From Arachis hypogaea (taxonomy: Eukaryota; Streptophyta; Magnoliopsida; Fabales; Fabaceae): a stretch of 64,000 bases of DNA. Both the position numbers and the translations under genes were made by a program. How positions within the stretch are numbered: position 1 is the first letter of the stretch; every line of letters begins with the position of its first letter. The notes beneath the pieces were generated by a model. The model worked only from the letters and a program-made list of their open reading frames with translations, was not told where the DNA came from and made no database searches. Where the stretch lies: the NCBI RefSeq assembly GCF_003086295.3, contig NC_092050.1, positions 149,612,699 through 149,676,698 on the forward strand, in the 5' to 3' direction. Positions 22,936 through 36,005 of the stretch are shown here, one piece after another.

Positions 22936-24192
22936 ATGAGCAGAATAAAAGTATCAAAATCACCATCTTCACCAGAAAAAATCGAAGAGAATGAGGATTT
23001 GTTGACTGAAATCCTCCTGCACCTTGGCGCCAAAACGTTAATCAGATTCAAATGCGTCTCCAAACGATGGTCCACAATCATCTCCTCCCCTTATTTCTGC
23101 CACCGCCATGTCTTCCGCCACGCCAACATCACCAAGGTCTCTAGCATTTTCTTGGAACCTGGAGAAGATGATGATAACAAAAACCGTTACTTCAATAACC
23201 ATAACGATATCAAGCCGTTATCCTTAGAGAACGGAAGTCACGGCTCATCATCTCCCTTCGACTCCATCGAAATCCACCCGAAGGACCTCGCCTACATTGT
23301 GCAATCATGCAATGGCCTCTTGCTTTGCAGAATATTACACCACCACAAAAATCGAGCATTCTTACCAATAGAATCGTTCTTTGTCTGTAACCCAACCACT
23401 GAATGCTTCAACTTCCTCCCCGATCCCTACAAGGCTCTTGACGCCGATAGCCACGAATCATCGCCATGGTTGTATATGAACTTCGCTTTTGATCCCTCAA
23501 CTTCGTCGTCTGACTACGTTGCTATCTGCGTATGGAAATTTAAAGCAGTTAAAAATTCAAGCCGCTCGCGCTTTGAAACAATGGTATACTCTTCGACTGA
23601 TGAAGCCGAGCCTGGTTCTTGGAGGCCGTGTGGGTCCCCTCTCATGGCTCCAGCCAAGTTCGAACTTCATAACGGAGTTTACTTCAACGGTTCAGTGCAC
23701 TGGATTGGCTTCGTTGATCCGGATTCGTATGCGAAGATGTCTGTGAGTTTGCGTTTTGACTTTAAAGAACTGCGGTTGAGGGATGACAACATGCCTCCCT
23801 TGCCGGATCTTGATTACTTTTACATTCCTGCAGCTGCATGTGGCCACTTGAATTTGGTTGGATTTAGTTCTCCTGAGAGAAGCAACATGATAAGAGTGTA
23901 TCAGATGGCTATGGACTATTCTAAGTGGGTTCTTCTGCACACACTTGATCTTTCTCCAATGTATTGGCCGAATGATTTCATTGCCAGCGTCAAAGTGCTT
24001 CACCTTATTCAAGATAGTGAAGATGATTGCAGCGGCATGTCTTTGGTGTTGGTTGTAAACTATAATGTTGTTGTTTTCCGGTTAAAAGACTACACCTTTA
24101 AACGGATTTATTCTCGCTACGTGCCCTGGAACGAATCGGCTGAAAGTCCTCCTATATCATTTGAGCATATTGAGAGCTTGGTACAACTTTAG
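22936..24192 (+). CDS. F-box protein with F-box-associated domain
   Basis: A single-exon frame of 418 codons. F-box proteins are substrate receptors of SCF ubiquitin ligases: the F-box binds the SKP1/ASK adaptor and the C-terminal part selects the target. Residues 19-58 form the F-box (DLLTEILLHLGAKTLIRFKCVSKRW style, with Leu/Ile pairs and the final Lys-Arg-Trp). From about residue 110 (CNGLLLC, then FFVCNPTTECFNFLP) the protein follows the plant F-box-associated beta-propeller-like pattern, with later YFNGSVHWIGF and RFDFKELRLR. Similar Arabidopsis proteins are of the At5g07610 type. The ATG is the first after a TATA box and no intron signals are needed. Target and pathway cannot be read from the sequence. 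Its 3' end faces the ABCB gene 110 bp away. Confidence 0.88.
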   Translation: MSRIKVSKSPSSPEKIEENEDLLTEILLHLGAKTLIRFKCVSKRWSTIISSPYFCHRHVFRHANITKVSSIFLEPGEDDDNKNRYFNNHNDIKPLSLENGSHGSSSPFDSIEIHPKDLAYIVQSCNGLLLCRILHHHKNRAFLPIESFFVCNPTTECFNFLPDPYKALDADSHESSPWLYMNFAFDPSTSSSDYVAICVWKFKAVKNSSRSRFETMVYSSTDEAEPGSWRPCGSPLMAPAKFELHNGVYFNGSVHWIGFVDPDSYAKMSVSLRFDFKELRLRDDNMPPLPDLDYFYIPAAACGHLNLVGFSSPERSNMIRVYQMAMDYSKWVLLHTLDLSPMYWPNDFIASVKVLHLIQDSEDDCSGMSLVLVVNYNVVVFRLKDYTFKRIYSRYVPWNESAESPPISFEHIESLVQL

Positions 24193-24302
24193 ATTTTAAG
24201 TTCAAAGTACTAATTAGTGATAGGATTATTACTTATTTTAGGGATTACAAGACATGTAAATTTTCATTATAATAATTACATTATTGTTATTATTATTGCT
24301 AC

Positions 24303-27300
24303 CTAATTTTGGATTTGATGGCATGCAAGATTGAAGAAGGCACCTCTCTTGTGCCTAAGTTGAGCATAGGTTCCTTGCTCAAGAACCTTACCCTCTGAGA
24401 CATATGCAATCGAGTCAAGTTCTTTGATGGTGTTGAGCCTATGTGCTACAACAATGGTGGTTCTTCCCACCATGATCCTGTCTAATGCTTCTTGCACAAC
24501 TTGTTCTGATTGAACATCAAGTGCACTTGTTGCTTCGTCAAGCAGCAATATTGTTGGGTTCCTTATTATGGCCCTTGCTATTGCTATTCTCTGCTTTTGC
24601 CCTCCAGATAGTTGCACTCCCCTTTCTCCACATTCTGTTTCATATCCATCTTTCAATGATCTGCATTGCAAATAGAATGCAATTCTACTATAAGTACTTG
24701 TTTAACTTGGTATAGCTAACATTAATTATAAGTAAAATGAGAACTTACGATATGAACTCATGAGCATTTGCGGCTTTTGCAGCTTCAACAACTTCATTCT
24801 CAGTTGCATCTTGCTTCCCAAACAAGATGTTGTCCCTTACAGTGCCAGAATATATGACAGGTTCTTGGCTAACAAGTGCAGTGTGCTGCCTATACCATTG
24901 AATATCTAGTTCCCTTATGTCCACATTGTCCACTTTCACAAACCCTCTCTCAACATCATAGAATCTTTGGATCAATGCAATCACTGTTGATTTTCCACAA
25001 CCACTCTTTCCAACTAGCCCAATACTCTTCCCTGCCTTCACCTCCAAGCAAAACTTGCGCAATACCGGTGTTCCTGCCCTACTTGGGTAGGCGAAATCAA
25101 CGTTCTTTAATTCTATCTTCCCACTCATATTTTCCAACTTTCTTCCGTTGTTGCAATCACCAGCCTAGTCAAAATAATAAAACCAAAATTAGTTGATAAC
25201 TAGAGTTAAGAACTTAGACTCAGTAACATGCACTGCTGCATATACCTTGGGAATAAGTGATTTCCTGTCAAGAATCTCAAAAACAGATTTGACAGCAGTT
25301 GAGGACTTTGCAAGATCAGAAGTCATGCTTCCAGCTTCAGCAATGACCTTCCCAGTGCTAACCAAAACAAAGAATGTCTTAAACACATCCCCTGCAGAAA
25401 TATCCTTCTTCTCCACCAATGTCCCTCCATACCAGAAATCCAAAGCCCATGTCATGAATGTTAGGCATTGAGCAGACCCCATTCCAATCCCGGCCAGCCA
25501 TGACTTCTTCCTCGCCTCCTTCCTTGGCGCCTCCTGCGCTTCATCGAATAATGTCAAAACCTTTTGTATGCTTCCAAATGAAGTCACAATTCTGTGGTTG
25601 TACACTGCTTCAACTGCAATCTGTGTGCTATGATTCTGTGCCTTGATGAATTTTGATGAGAGTGTAGAGAGAAGAACTTTTCTTGTGTAGAAGCAGAGGA
25701 TTGTGAGTGGCTGCACTGCTATCATCACAAGAGCGAGCTTCCACGCCACGGCGAGTCCTATGATCATTGCAATACTGACAGCAGAAGCTGTTTGAACAAG
25801 CAATGAAACGCGATCCGCGACAAGGGACTTAACCATGGAAGCCTCATTGCTTAGCCTTGAGCACAATGCTCCACTGGAGTTATGTTCTTCATCGAACCAA
25901 GCCGTTTCGAATGTTAAGATATTCTCAAGCATTCTCTGCCGTATCCTTTTTGTTAATTTTGCTCCCATGTATGCGAAATTGTAGTGCTGCAAGAGGTTGA
26001 GTGTGATGGAAGCAAGAGAAAGAGAAGTGAAAATCAAAGAGTAAGTCCTGATTCTGTGAATCATTTCACTATGGCTTTCGGCGAAAAATGCAGAAATCAT
26101 GCCACCAATTGTTAAGGCATATATGGGCTGCACTGAGCCGAAAGCTATTGCGGAAAAAGTACCAATTAAACCTTGTTTCCATTCAGGTGCATTCAGAGAT
26201 AGAAGCCTTGGGAAAGAAGGTGAAGGGTGAGAAACAAGAGATGATTCTGGGGTTATGGTGTTATCATCAATAGGGATTGGTGATTTTTGGAACATTGCAG
26301 GGCTTGTTGATCTTGCTGTGCTGGTTCTACCAGCACTGCTTCTTGCTGCAGAAGAAAGAGCATTGGATATTTCTTGTTGATCATCAAAGCTGAGTTGTGT
26401 TTGGAGTTTTGCTAGCTTTGCATAGTGGCCGTTTGGACGGGTTATGAGCTCGTTGTGCGTGCCGATTTCGATGATGCAACCGCCGTTGACAACAGCTATG
26501 ACATCTGCGTTTCGGACCGTTGATAGCTTGTGTGCAACAACCTGATCAAAGTTAAGTTGTTGTCAACCAAAGATGTTAGTCACTTAACATTTCTCTGTTA
26601 TCAAACAAGGCTAAGATATCAAACATTACAAACATGTATAATGTCTAATGCCTTATGTTATGCCACCTAACGAAATTGATGTGTGAACTAATCAACTAGT
26701 TTCAAGCATAATTTTGATGAGTGTTAATAATTGTGTATTATGACTAAGTATTAAATGGATTATTGAACTTACCAATGTAGTCCTGCCCAATGAGGCATGA
26801 TCAAGGGCATTTTGGACAAGTAATTCAGATTCAGAGTCAAGAGCACTGGTTGCTTCATCAAGAAGAAGAATCACTGGATTCTTTATGATGGCTCTTGCAA
26901 TTGCTATTCGCTGCTTTTGTCCTCCTGAAAGAAGTGCTCCCCTTTCTCCAATCTACTTTGCCATCATCAATTAGGTTAGTATCTGCATGTTACTCAATGA
27001 TACAGATCAACAATAAAATTGTGTATAGCTAAAGCATCCAAGTTGAGCTAGTTTGAACCATTGAGTAATGGAACACGAATTTATTTCTCTTCAAAGGATT
27101 GCACTATTTGGGAGCATTGATTCTTTGATAAAATAGAGTAAATATATCTATTTAATTTTGTTGCCTAGAAATTTAGGCCCTTTAGAATGTAGAAAAATAG
27201 TTTGCTAGGCCTTATTTTTTTTAGTCACTTGTACTATTTACTTAAGGAGATAATGAAACAGTTTCCTTAGATTACCTTAATAAGAGAATCAAATTCTTGT

Positions 27301-30300
27301 GTCCCTAAAATCAAAAGTTAAGTACCTAAAACTATAAATAATTTTTAAAAAGTTGATCATGAGAATAAAATGAGTGATATTCATGTCTCAGTTTTTTCTG
27401 AACCCAAAAATAGATAGAAATTTTTTGTTAAATTATAAGATCTCATATTCCTTTTAGTAGTTTTAGTTTAAACAAAAAGTTGTGCTAAAGTGACAATCAC
27501 AGTTTTTATCAAATCACATTAGTCATATTACTGATAAATTAAAAGATTCTAAACACAATAACCTTAAACAAAATTCAAAATGTTTTGTCTTAAGCCACAA
27601 TTGTTAATTTGTTCTGTTAAATGCAAGTTAAATATCAATATAAAACATCTTTTTTATTTTACCTTGGTTTCATAACCCTGAGGGAGCTGCCTAACAAAGT
27701 TATGAGCATTAGCAGCAGTAGCAGCAGCAACAACCTCATCCATGGTAGCATCAAGCTTTCCAAACATAATATTCTCCTTAATAGATGTCCCAAACAATGC
27801 ATGTTCTTGACTCACAAGCCCCATTTTACCCCTCAACCACTTCAACTGCAAGCTCTTTATGTCAACACCATCAACCCTCACAACACCTTCATCCACATCA
27901 TAGAACCTTTGCACCAACGCTATTGCCGTTGACTTTCCACTCCCACTTGCACCAACAAGTGCAACCGTTTTGCCTGATTCAACCCTCAGATTGAAGTCAT
28001 TGAGTACGAGGTTGTCTGGTCTTGAACGGTATGTGAATTTCACATGTTCAAAGTCTAGGTTCCCGTTAATTTGGTCTAGCACTATTCCCTTTGTTGTGTC
28101 TTCACCATCAATTACTGCTTTTCTGTCAATCATGTTGAAGATTCTTGTGGATGCTACTGATGCTTCGGTCAAGTACTTCAAATCTGGAAGTACCACTCCA
28201 AGGGATCTACATTGTATTGTTTTTGTCACAATAATAATTAGCATTAATTCATGTGTTCTTCTAGAATTAGTCAACAAAATTGCAAAAAAAAAAAAAATAT
28301 CGTACAAAATTATTTATTAAAATTGTTAAAGATATAACTATTTATATATTATTTTATATTGGCTTAATTTTTTTAAAAATTGATTTCATAATATAATATT
28401 AAAACTTCTATAATCGAAAAGTTTATAACTCAATATTTTTATGAAGCCTAATATTCATATGCCACCTGTTAAATTTTTGACAAAAATAGTTTCGTGATAA
28501 AAATAACTTCATTTCATCATAAATTCTTATTTTTCATCAAGTACTTCATTGTAGTTTTTCCATTACAAACCCTTGCAACAAAATATGGCTCTTGCTAGAT
28601 TCATATCAACGTTAATTCGTCATTTGAAGTTACTGATGAAAAATAAGTTGAAGAGATTATTAGATGAAACAATATGAATATTTAATTAATTAATATATAT
28701 TAGTATTATTTTCAGATAAAATCAATTAGTTTCGCGTCAAGTTTTTATAGTATACAGTGACAATTTTATCAATAATTCATAATAAAGCACTTTAATTTGA
28801 AGCTATGGTTGCGCTTAGTAGAAAGTTTACTAAGCCGAAGGAGATTAAACTAAGACATCTAATCTAAATTATAACACTAGAACAGAAAAACCAGTATGCA
28901 CTAATTAATTAAAATGATTTTTTTTAAAAAAGAAGAAAATCTAGTGCACTAAAGTAACCTTTCCTTTTAAGTACGTACTCTTGCTTTTAATCATAATGCT
29001 TTAAGAGATCACTTTTTTGAAAGGAGCATTATTAGACACCGCTCATTTCACTATTTCAGCTACTCTTCTAAAATAATTGACACACTGGTGAAAGATATTA
29101 TACATGAACACTACTTTTCTAGAGTGACATGATTAGTGGTCAATGTTATCATCCGATCCAAATTAATCATGCAACTAAACTAGTAACTTTAATACCATCA
29201 TTTCTCTAATAAAGGAAAATTGCATTGCTTCAGTGTGTATAAAACTGTGACAAGCTGGCAACTACATGTTAGATTCTTTACAGCATTAGCTAGATTTCAT
29301 GAACTTTTAGCTGTCCCATATTTACAGATATTTCACATATAAAAAATATATAATTTGTACTTATATTTACCAAAATTTTGTATATATGAATCAATATAAT
29401 TTATACTCATATTTTTTTAAAATTTATATACATAAATTAATAAAATTTATTTGTTAATAATAATTTATTAAAAATTTCTGGGCGCAAGAGTTTCTCATCT
29501 CTTTAAATCAAAATAATAAATAAAAAATTATTTTATGTATCAAAATATCCTTAAATTACCAGAAAATATACTTAGAAGACATATTAATTAGGTATCAGTA
29601 TTGAATAGTAGCTGCATATTAGCTAAGTTAATATTGCACATGACATACACTTAATTACATGATTATTGCATGTAATTCGCACTTATATATAATTTATCAA
29701 TTACTATTCATAATTAGTATATATTTTTAAGAATTTAATTTTGATGCATTGTTAAAATAGTTTTACAGGTACATTTAATTATGTACAGTCACATCAGTAA
29801 AAATAACTATTTTTTATATTAACCGTATGGATAGTTATTTAAAAAACAGAAGTAATTATATGACTGTGCTTTACATTGTCTTAGTGGATCAAAATTAAAC
29901 TCGTATTTTCAAAAGTAATTTTTTATATGTAAGAAAAGTATACGTACTGTCCACTCATAATGAAGCAAATTCCAGCTGCATAGATCCTTCCACCACTTTC
30001 AGCTTTGTACATAACCAAATGGCTTCCATACCAAGCAAGAAAAGCCCAAATTGCAAAGCATAAACCTGTGCTTCCAACAGCTAAACCCTTTGCTATCCCT
30101 TGCTTGATTCCAAGCCTTGAGGTTCTCTCTAAGATCTCTGAATACCTCACAAGGATTCTCCTCTCGGCTGTGAACGAATAAATGGTTTTGATGGAGCTTA
30201 ACGCCTGCTCGACGATGGCGTTCGCCTTGCCGTACTCCTTGGCAGATGACTTTGACAAATAGATTAGGTATTTGCCATAGATCATGCCGGGGATTATGAG

Positions 30301-31984
30301 AAGAACAAGTGTTGGGAATGCTACTAAGGCCAGCCTCCATGAGAAGTAGGTGGCAAAAGCAATCCCAGAGATGAATGATGATGAGTGCATTAAGAATAGT
30401 GGCACCTGAAAAACCAAACTCATCATCATCATATCTATCAAATTACAAGCATACATAGTTTTAAATGTTAATAGTAAAAATTGACTAGTGTTCTTAAAAT
30501 AAAGATAAATGTTGCTCAATTAATATTTCCATTTTGAATTGCAGTTATGGTTGCAATTTCAATTCCAAATTGTGATGATAGCTTGTAAAACTATATTATT
30601 TTTTTTTTTATATTCATGCATTAATAATTATCTCAATTTATTGTCAATTTAGTAAATTATTTGATCTATTTCATTAAACTTTATTTATGAGTTCTATGAT
30701 GAGACTGTAGTTTAATTTAAAATTAAATCATGCAAGCAAGCTAAGCTAGGATATGAAAGAAATAAAGAAATAATCATGTTAGGTGTATATAAAAAAATAG
30801 TTATAACTAAATTAATTATTTGTATAAAATTATATTAAAATATAAAATATATATTAAAATTTAGTTAAATAACCTATGCATTTATTATCAATACATGGTG
30901 ATTAAGTTTAATTTTTTGTGTACTTAGTACTTTTGATAAAGAAGAGTGTTAAAATGAAATTGAACCTTTTCACTTAGGACTTCTTGGACGAGAGAAGTGT
31001 CTTTTGATATGGAATTGATGATTTCAGAAGTAGTTGCTTCTTGTGATTCAAAAAACCCCACTTCTTGTCTTAGAACAGCTTCCAAATACTTGTACCGAAT
31101 TCTCAACACCTGCCTCTCACTTGTTTTACTCCAACAGTACCCTTCTGCAAATTAAATAATGCATCATCAATTCTTCACTTCCTTAATAGTATATATATTT
31201 TTGTTTGTTCTTAATATATAAAGATTTACATAATAAGGTTATATTATCAATAAAAATTTTAAATTTTTTTAATAAATGCATAATAAATATATTATTAAAG
31301 ATTTAAACTTTGTATATATTTTTTTTTTAAAAAAAAAGCATATATATTAGCTAACTTTTATGTCTAAAAGTCTAGACTTTAGGGTTTCAATAACTCATGT
31401 TTCATATGTACTAAAAAAAATAATAATGATGATGAAATTAGTTAAACATATATATGCCCTTCAAACATGTGGAAGTTCATGAGGGTAATTAATGGACAAT
31501 GAATCAAAAGGGTGTTGACTATGCCTTGACCCCAAAAAGTAATTAAAGCAAGCATGGAATTTGGGAATGAATGTTACCCATGAAGGCCAACACCATCACT
31601 GCTAGTCCCAAGTACACAAAATACAAGCTGCACTGTAAACCATAAAAAAGAAATGGAATGAAGTTGGTTAATTAGAACATGTGGTGTATTAGAGAAAGTG
31701 AACAAATGAAATTAAGAAACAAATTAAAAATATAGTAGTACCTTTTCAACCTGGGACATGTAATTGTTGGCAGTGCCACTACTTTGTTGGTTGCCATATC
31801 CTAAGCTGTTCATGATGCGGCTAGCGAAGATGAGAAGAATGTTTGTGGACATGCCATCTCCAACTGCTCCAACAGCACCCATTAACATAAGCAAAACATC
31901 AACACAATCTGCATATCTCAAGATTATAGCTATGGAACCTCTCTCTATTTTCCTCTCTCCCTTATTCATTGGGGGTGAACCCAT
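24303..31984 (-). CDS. ABC transporter B family (P-glycoprotein/MDR), full-length, nine exons
   Basis: Full ABCB exporter, (TMD-NBD)x2, in a membrane; closest in style to the plant ABCB15 group. Exons by my reading: 31984-31742, 31632-31578, 31144-30966, 30405-29948, 28206-27663, 26952-26773, 26541-25246, 25164-24749, 24660-24303. Every intron has GT-AG borders, phases agree, and the sum is 3729 nt (1242 codons plus stop). NBD1: Walker [10 protein letters not shown] at residues 397-405, LSGGQ 501-505, Walker B ILLLDE 521-526, His loop VVAH 554-557. NBD2: Walker [10 protein letters not shown] 1037-1045, LSGGQ 1141-1145, LLLDEAT, VVAHRL. The loop after NBD1 Walker A reads SQEHALF where SQEPALF is usual. 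Substrate unknown; relatives move auxin or xenobiotics, but nothing here decides. The gene looks functional. Confidence 0.93.
28207..29947 (-). other. Intron 4 of the ABCB gene
   Basis: At 1741 bp this is the longest intron of the gene. It is AT-rich and without coding signal. It contains at 29325-29475 a repeat that is also found at about 44675-44840. Confidence 0.8.
29325..29475. repeat. Dispersed AT-rich repeat, copy 1
   Basis: The run from atatttacagatattt to aataaaatttatttgt matches 44675-44840 in order and spacing (shared words: aaaaaatatataatttgta, cataaattaataaaattta). The type of element is not clear; no ends or target duplication could be fixed. Confidence 0.65.
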
Positions 31985-32083
31985 TTATGTGTATTAATTA
32001 AGGACCTTTCTTAATTATAACAAGAGAGAAAAATTATAGATGAATTATGAAGTAGTTTTGTTCCTAAACTACTTAATACTACT

Positions 32084-32094
32084 TATATATATAA
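32084..32094 (-). promoter_or_regulatory. Possible TATA box of the ABCB gene
   Basis: On the minus strand a run of tatatata lies about 100 bp upstream of the ATG at 31984. The region is AT-rich, so this is weak evidence. Confidence 0.35.
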
Positions 32095-32099
32095 TACAT

Positions 32100-32461
32100 A
32101 TTTGTGTGTGAGGTGTGTGTGAACATGTTGATGCATCTCCTTGTCACCAAGGACACAAAAAGAGTGAGTAGTGGCATATTCTATATGTGATGAGAAGCAC
32201 ACCATGAAATATAATAAGCTCTAATAATAATATTCTTGTGGGGTTGTTAAAGATGTGTTTTGTGTTTTGTTTTTTTAATTAAAAAGAGTTTAATTTTAAT
32301 ACACAAACAATTTAAAATGTTTTATACAATTGTGTAATTATATTTGTTTTTTTTTATGATCATTTGTATGATTAATGTAAAAAGTAGTTATTTTTGTTCA
32401 TAACATTACATAATTAAATATACGTATAAAATTATTTTACACTGACTGTATATTAAAATTA
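32100..32461. other. Upstream region of the ABCB gene
   Basis: AT-rich sequence with no gene seen. It likely includes distal promoter sequence of the minus-strand transporter gene. Confidence 0.5.
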
Positions 32462-32635
32462 GAGAAAGTCTAGGGAGCCAGTAACTTTTGTGTTTTGTGG
32501 CCAGCACTTAACCATCAAAAGAAAAGTGAGTGATCTCCCATCATTGGATGTAATCTCATACCATTAAAAATGCTATTGATGGTCAAATTGATGGTTACAA
32601 AACACAAAAGTTACTGCCCCTAGCACTCCGGCCTC
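32462..32635. mobile_element. Mutator-type MITE, 174 bp
   Basis: It starts gagaaagtctagggagcc and ends with the near-inverse ctagcactccggcctc; the inner ends (taacttttgtgttttgt and its complement) pair well. A perfect 9-bp duplication, ttaaaatta, borders it at 32453-32461 and 32636-32644. Its ends resemble those of the MITE at 40700-41071. No coding capacity. Confidence 0.85.
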
Positions 32636-32644
32636 TTAAAATTA

Positions 32645-33358
32645 AATTCATTAAAAAAATGTATCTGAACCCGAAATATGAGATCTGAGATAACCCTTTT
32701 GTCCAGTTTGGGAAAGAAAGAAGATTATTACCAATAGATCCAATTTATTTAGCCATGATATGTCACTATTCATTCCTTTTCTGTTAGTTTAGTGCTCTAA
32801 TTTGATGTCACTAGGCCATTATGTTTCCTTCCTTTATTATTTTATAAAATTAAGTATCTATCACCCCAAGTTTGAATGCTGCTTTTCTCTCAATAAATTA
32901 ATATATAATATATATTACTATGGGGTTTACAACCGGAATATAATGGAGATCAACATTTTTCTTTCTTGGATTTATATATCTAAAGTTAATACTAACTTAT
33001 TATGAAGTTAATTAAAAAGAAAAATTTGAAAAACAAAAAAGTCTGTTCTATTCAATCATTTCAAAATATTCTTTATTTCAAAAGTGAAAAACTTTAGCTT
33101 TGGTGTGGAAAAGAAATTTGAAATGAAAAACAATGTAAAATAATAAAATAAGAATTAATATAATTAAATTTGTAATTTTTATCATGTATACATTGTACAC
33201 TGAAAAAAAAAAAAAACTTAAAACCCTCGGATTTTATCTATCAATAATGCGTAGTCAACCAAAAAGGTTATGATTTTTATTGTCGAATAAAAATTTCCTG
33301 ACACAAAATCTAACATTAAATTTCGCACTAAAACTATTTAAAATAGTAGAAGTGCTAA
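32645..33358. other. Intergenic AT-rich DNA
   Basis: No gene or bounded repeat recognised. Short frames here have no family resemblance. Confidence 0.5.
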
Positions 33359-35596
33359 ACATACAAGTTATTTTAGTTTACAAGTCATACAAGTTGGGAT
33401 AAATCTAACAAAAAGGACGCTCACCCATATGAGCGTGTTAATATGCGCGCTACTCAACGGTTTTCATAGCGCGCTTTGTGTTTCTCCTCCTCTTCCTTCT
33501 TCTTTGCATTTCTCCTCCTTTTTCTTCGCGTGTTTCATCTTCATCGTTGTTTTTTATTACTGTTGTTGTTGCGGCATTTTTTTCCTCCTTCTCTTTCTAT
33601 TGATTTTGCAACATTATGTATTTTTTACTTCTTTGTTTGATTTTTTTCTCTTAAGAAGAATTATGAGAATATAAAATAAGAAGATGAAGAAGAAGCAGCA
33701 GAAGATGAGGAGGAGGAAGAGGAAGAGTTTTGAATTATGCAGAACTTATCAGCACACATACATCGAAAATTCTTAAACAATACACCTAAATATTTTTGTG
33801 TTACACTCAAATTTGCTGCAAATACAGAAAAATATTTTCTCTAATGCTGTATTTTTTTGTTCATCTTTTTTTCCTTATTTCTTTCTTTCTTTTAGTTGAA
33901 CGAATGTAAGTTCATCCTCTTTCAAGTAATTTTATACTATTATGTGTTTCTTCTTCTTCTTTGTTTGATTTTTTTTGTTTTTATTCTTGTTAAAAGAGTA
34001 AAACAAGAAAAAACTTGAGAAGATAAAATAAGAAAAGAAGAAGAAGATAATGATGATGATGAAAAAGAAGAAGAAGCAGCAGTAGAAGATGAGAAGGAGG
34101 AAGAAGAAGAGTTTTGAATTATGCAGAACTTATCAGCACACACACATCAAAAATTCTTAAAGAATAACCAAAATATCTTCGTGTTACACCCAAATACAGA
34201 AAAATATTTTCTTTAATGCAAAACTTTTACATTACATTCAATTCAAACTATCAACGATGAACAATAATTTTCACAAACAAAAACAACAATATTATTCACC
34301 CACAGAATCATAAACTACTAACAAAAATATTAACTAGAATCGAACCACACCTCAGCCACTTGCTTGGATTCAAGATAATCAATTTCATTTTAATTGACAA
34401 TCTGAACTTGAATTATTCATTATCTTCAACAACGAGATAACTAATGATGGAAGAGAAAGAGAAAAATGAATAAGGAGAAGAAATTCTAATAAAAAAAGGA
34501 GGAGGAGGAGGAGGAGGAGGAGAAGATGGTGATGGTGATGAAAAAAGAAGAAGAAGCAGCAGAAGATGAGGAGGAGGAAGAGGAAAAGTTTTGAATTATG
34601 CAGAACTTATTAACACACATACACCGAAAATTCTTAAAATAATACACCCAAATATCTTCGTGTTACACTCAAATTTGCTGCAAATACAGAAAAATATTTT
34701 CTCTAATGCTGCATTTTTTCTTCTTTTTTTCCTTATTTCTTTCTTTCTTTTAGTTGAACGAATATAAGTTCATCATATTTCAAGTAATTTTGTATTTTTT
34801 TCTTCTTTATTTGATTTTTTTTTGTTTTTTTTCTTGTTAAAAAAATAAAACAAGAAGAAACTTGAGAAGATAAAATAAGAAAAAAAAAAGATGAATAAGA
34901 AAAAAAAAGATGATGATGATGATAATGAAAAAGAAGAAGAAGAAGCAGCAAATGATGAGTAGGAGGGAGAAGAGAGTTTTGAATTATGCAGAATTTATCA
35001 GCACACATACACCGAAAATTCTTAAAGAATACACCCAAATATCTTCGTGTTACACCCAAATATCTTCGTGTTACACCCAAATTTGCAGCAAATACAGAAA
35101 AATATTTTTTAATGCAGAACTTTTACATTACATTTAATTCAATTCAAACCATCAACGATAAAACATTATTCACCTATAGAATCATAAACTACTAACGAAA
35201 AATTAACTAAAATCGAACCACACCTCAGCTACTTGATTGAATTCAAAACAATAATCAATTTCGTTTTGGTTCAATTGATAAGCTGAACTTGAATTATTCG
35301 TTATCTTTAACAACGAGATAAGGAGGAGAAGGAGGAAAAAGAAGGAGAAGAAATTCCAATGAAAAAAGAAGGAGGAAGAGGAGGAGGAGGTGGTGTTGGT
35401 GACGACGATAACGAAAGAAAAGAAGAAAGAGAAGAAGAAGAACGTGCAGTAAGAAGAAGAATAACGTGCGCGCGTTGATTGGAAAATCTGTTAAATTAGA
35501 ATGCGCGTGAAATCGATGTACTAAAAGAGGTGCGTATGACGTGAAATAGAATATATGAACTTATACTACTTGTATAGATAAAAAATTTGTATGTGG
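33359..35596. repeat. Element with about four tandem repeat units and inverted ends
   Basis: A phrase gttttgaattatgcagaa recurs at about 33727, 34112, 34588 and 34975, spaced 385-476 bp. Each copy is preceded by GA-rich gaagaagaagcagcag and followed by cacaaatatcttcgtgttac-like sequence and aatacagaaaaatatttt. Outer sequences look inverted: acatacaagttattttag at about 33359 against the complement of 35550-35596, and a pyrimidine-rich left flank against a purine-rich right flank with gcgcgc words on both sides (33452-33475 and 35467-35476). Likely a non-autonomous DNA element or a derived satellite. Small ORFs inside are artefacts of repeat composition. Confidence 0.55.
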
Positions 35597-35951
35597 AAAA
35601 TAATTCTTAAAATAATGAGTATTTTTGTTAGATTTATTGTTGGAAAATCCAACGAAAATCTGAGAACAAAAAATATTTAATTCGAAAGTGATTAAATTTT
35701 GAGTCTCTCACTTTATTAACTTTTTTGTTTTAAATAGCTTGGTTCTTTGATTAGAGTATGTATATATTAGTAAAGTACTTAAATTATATCGTATTATATT
35801 CTATAGGAATATATACTAAGTACGTACCATGATAAATATGATATGCTTATTCAGTTTTTAATTGTTTTTAAAAGGCAATTAACATATTTTCATGAAATTT
35901 ATCAACATTGCCAGACAGAGTCCTAGGAAAAATAAATGCGTACTTACTCAC

Positions 35952-36005
<54 letters not shown>

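Noticed and set aside
33429..33674. 81-codon hydrophobic frame
   Set aside because: Arises from pyrimidine-rich flank of the tandem-repeat element.
35953..36005. Regular spaced repeat considered as an array
   Set aside because: Simple AAT microsatellite; no spacer-repeat structure, and CRISPR arrays are not expected in a plant nucleus.
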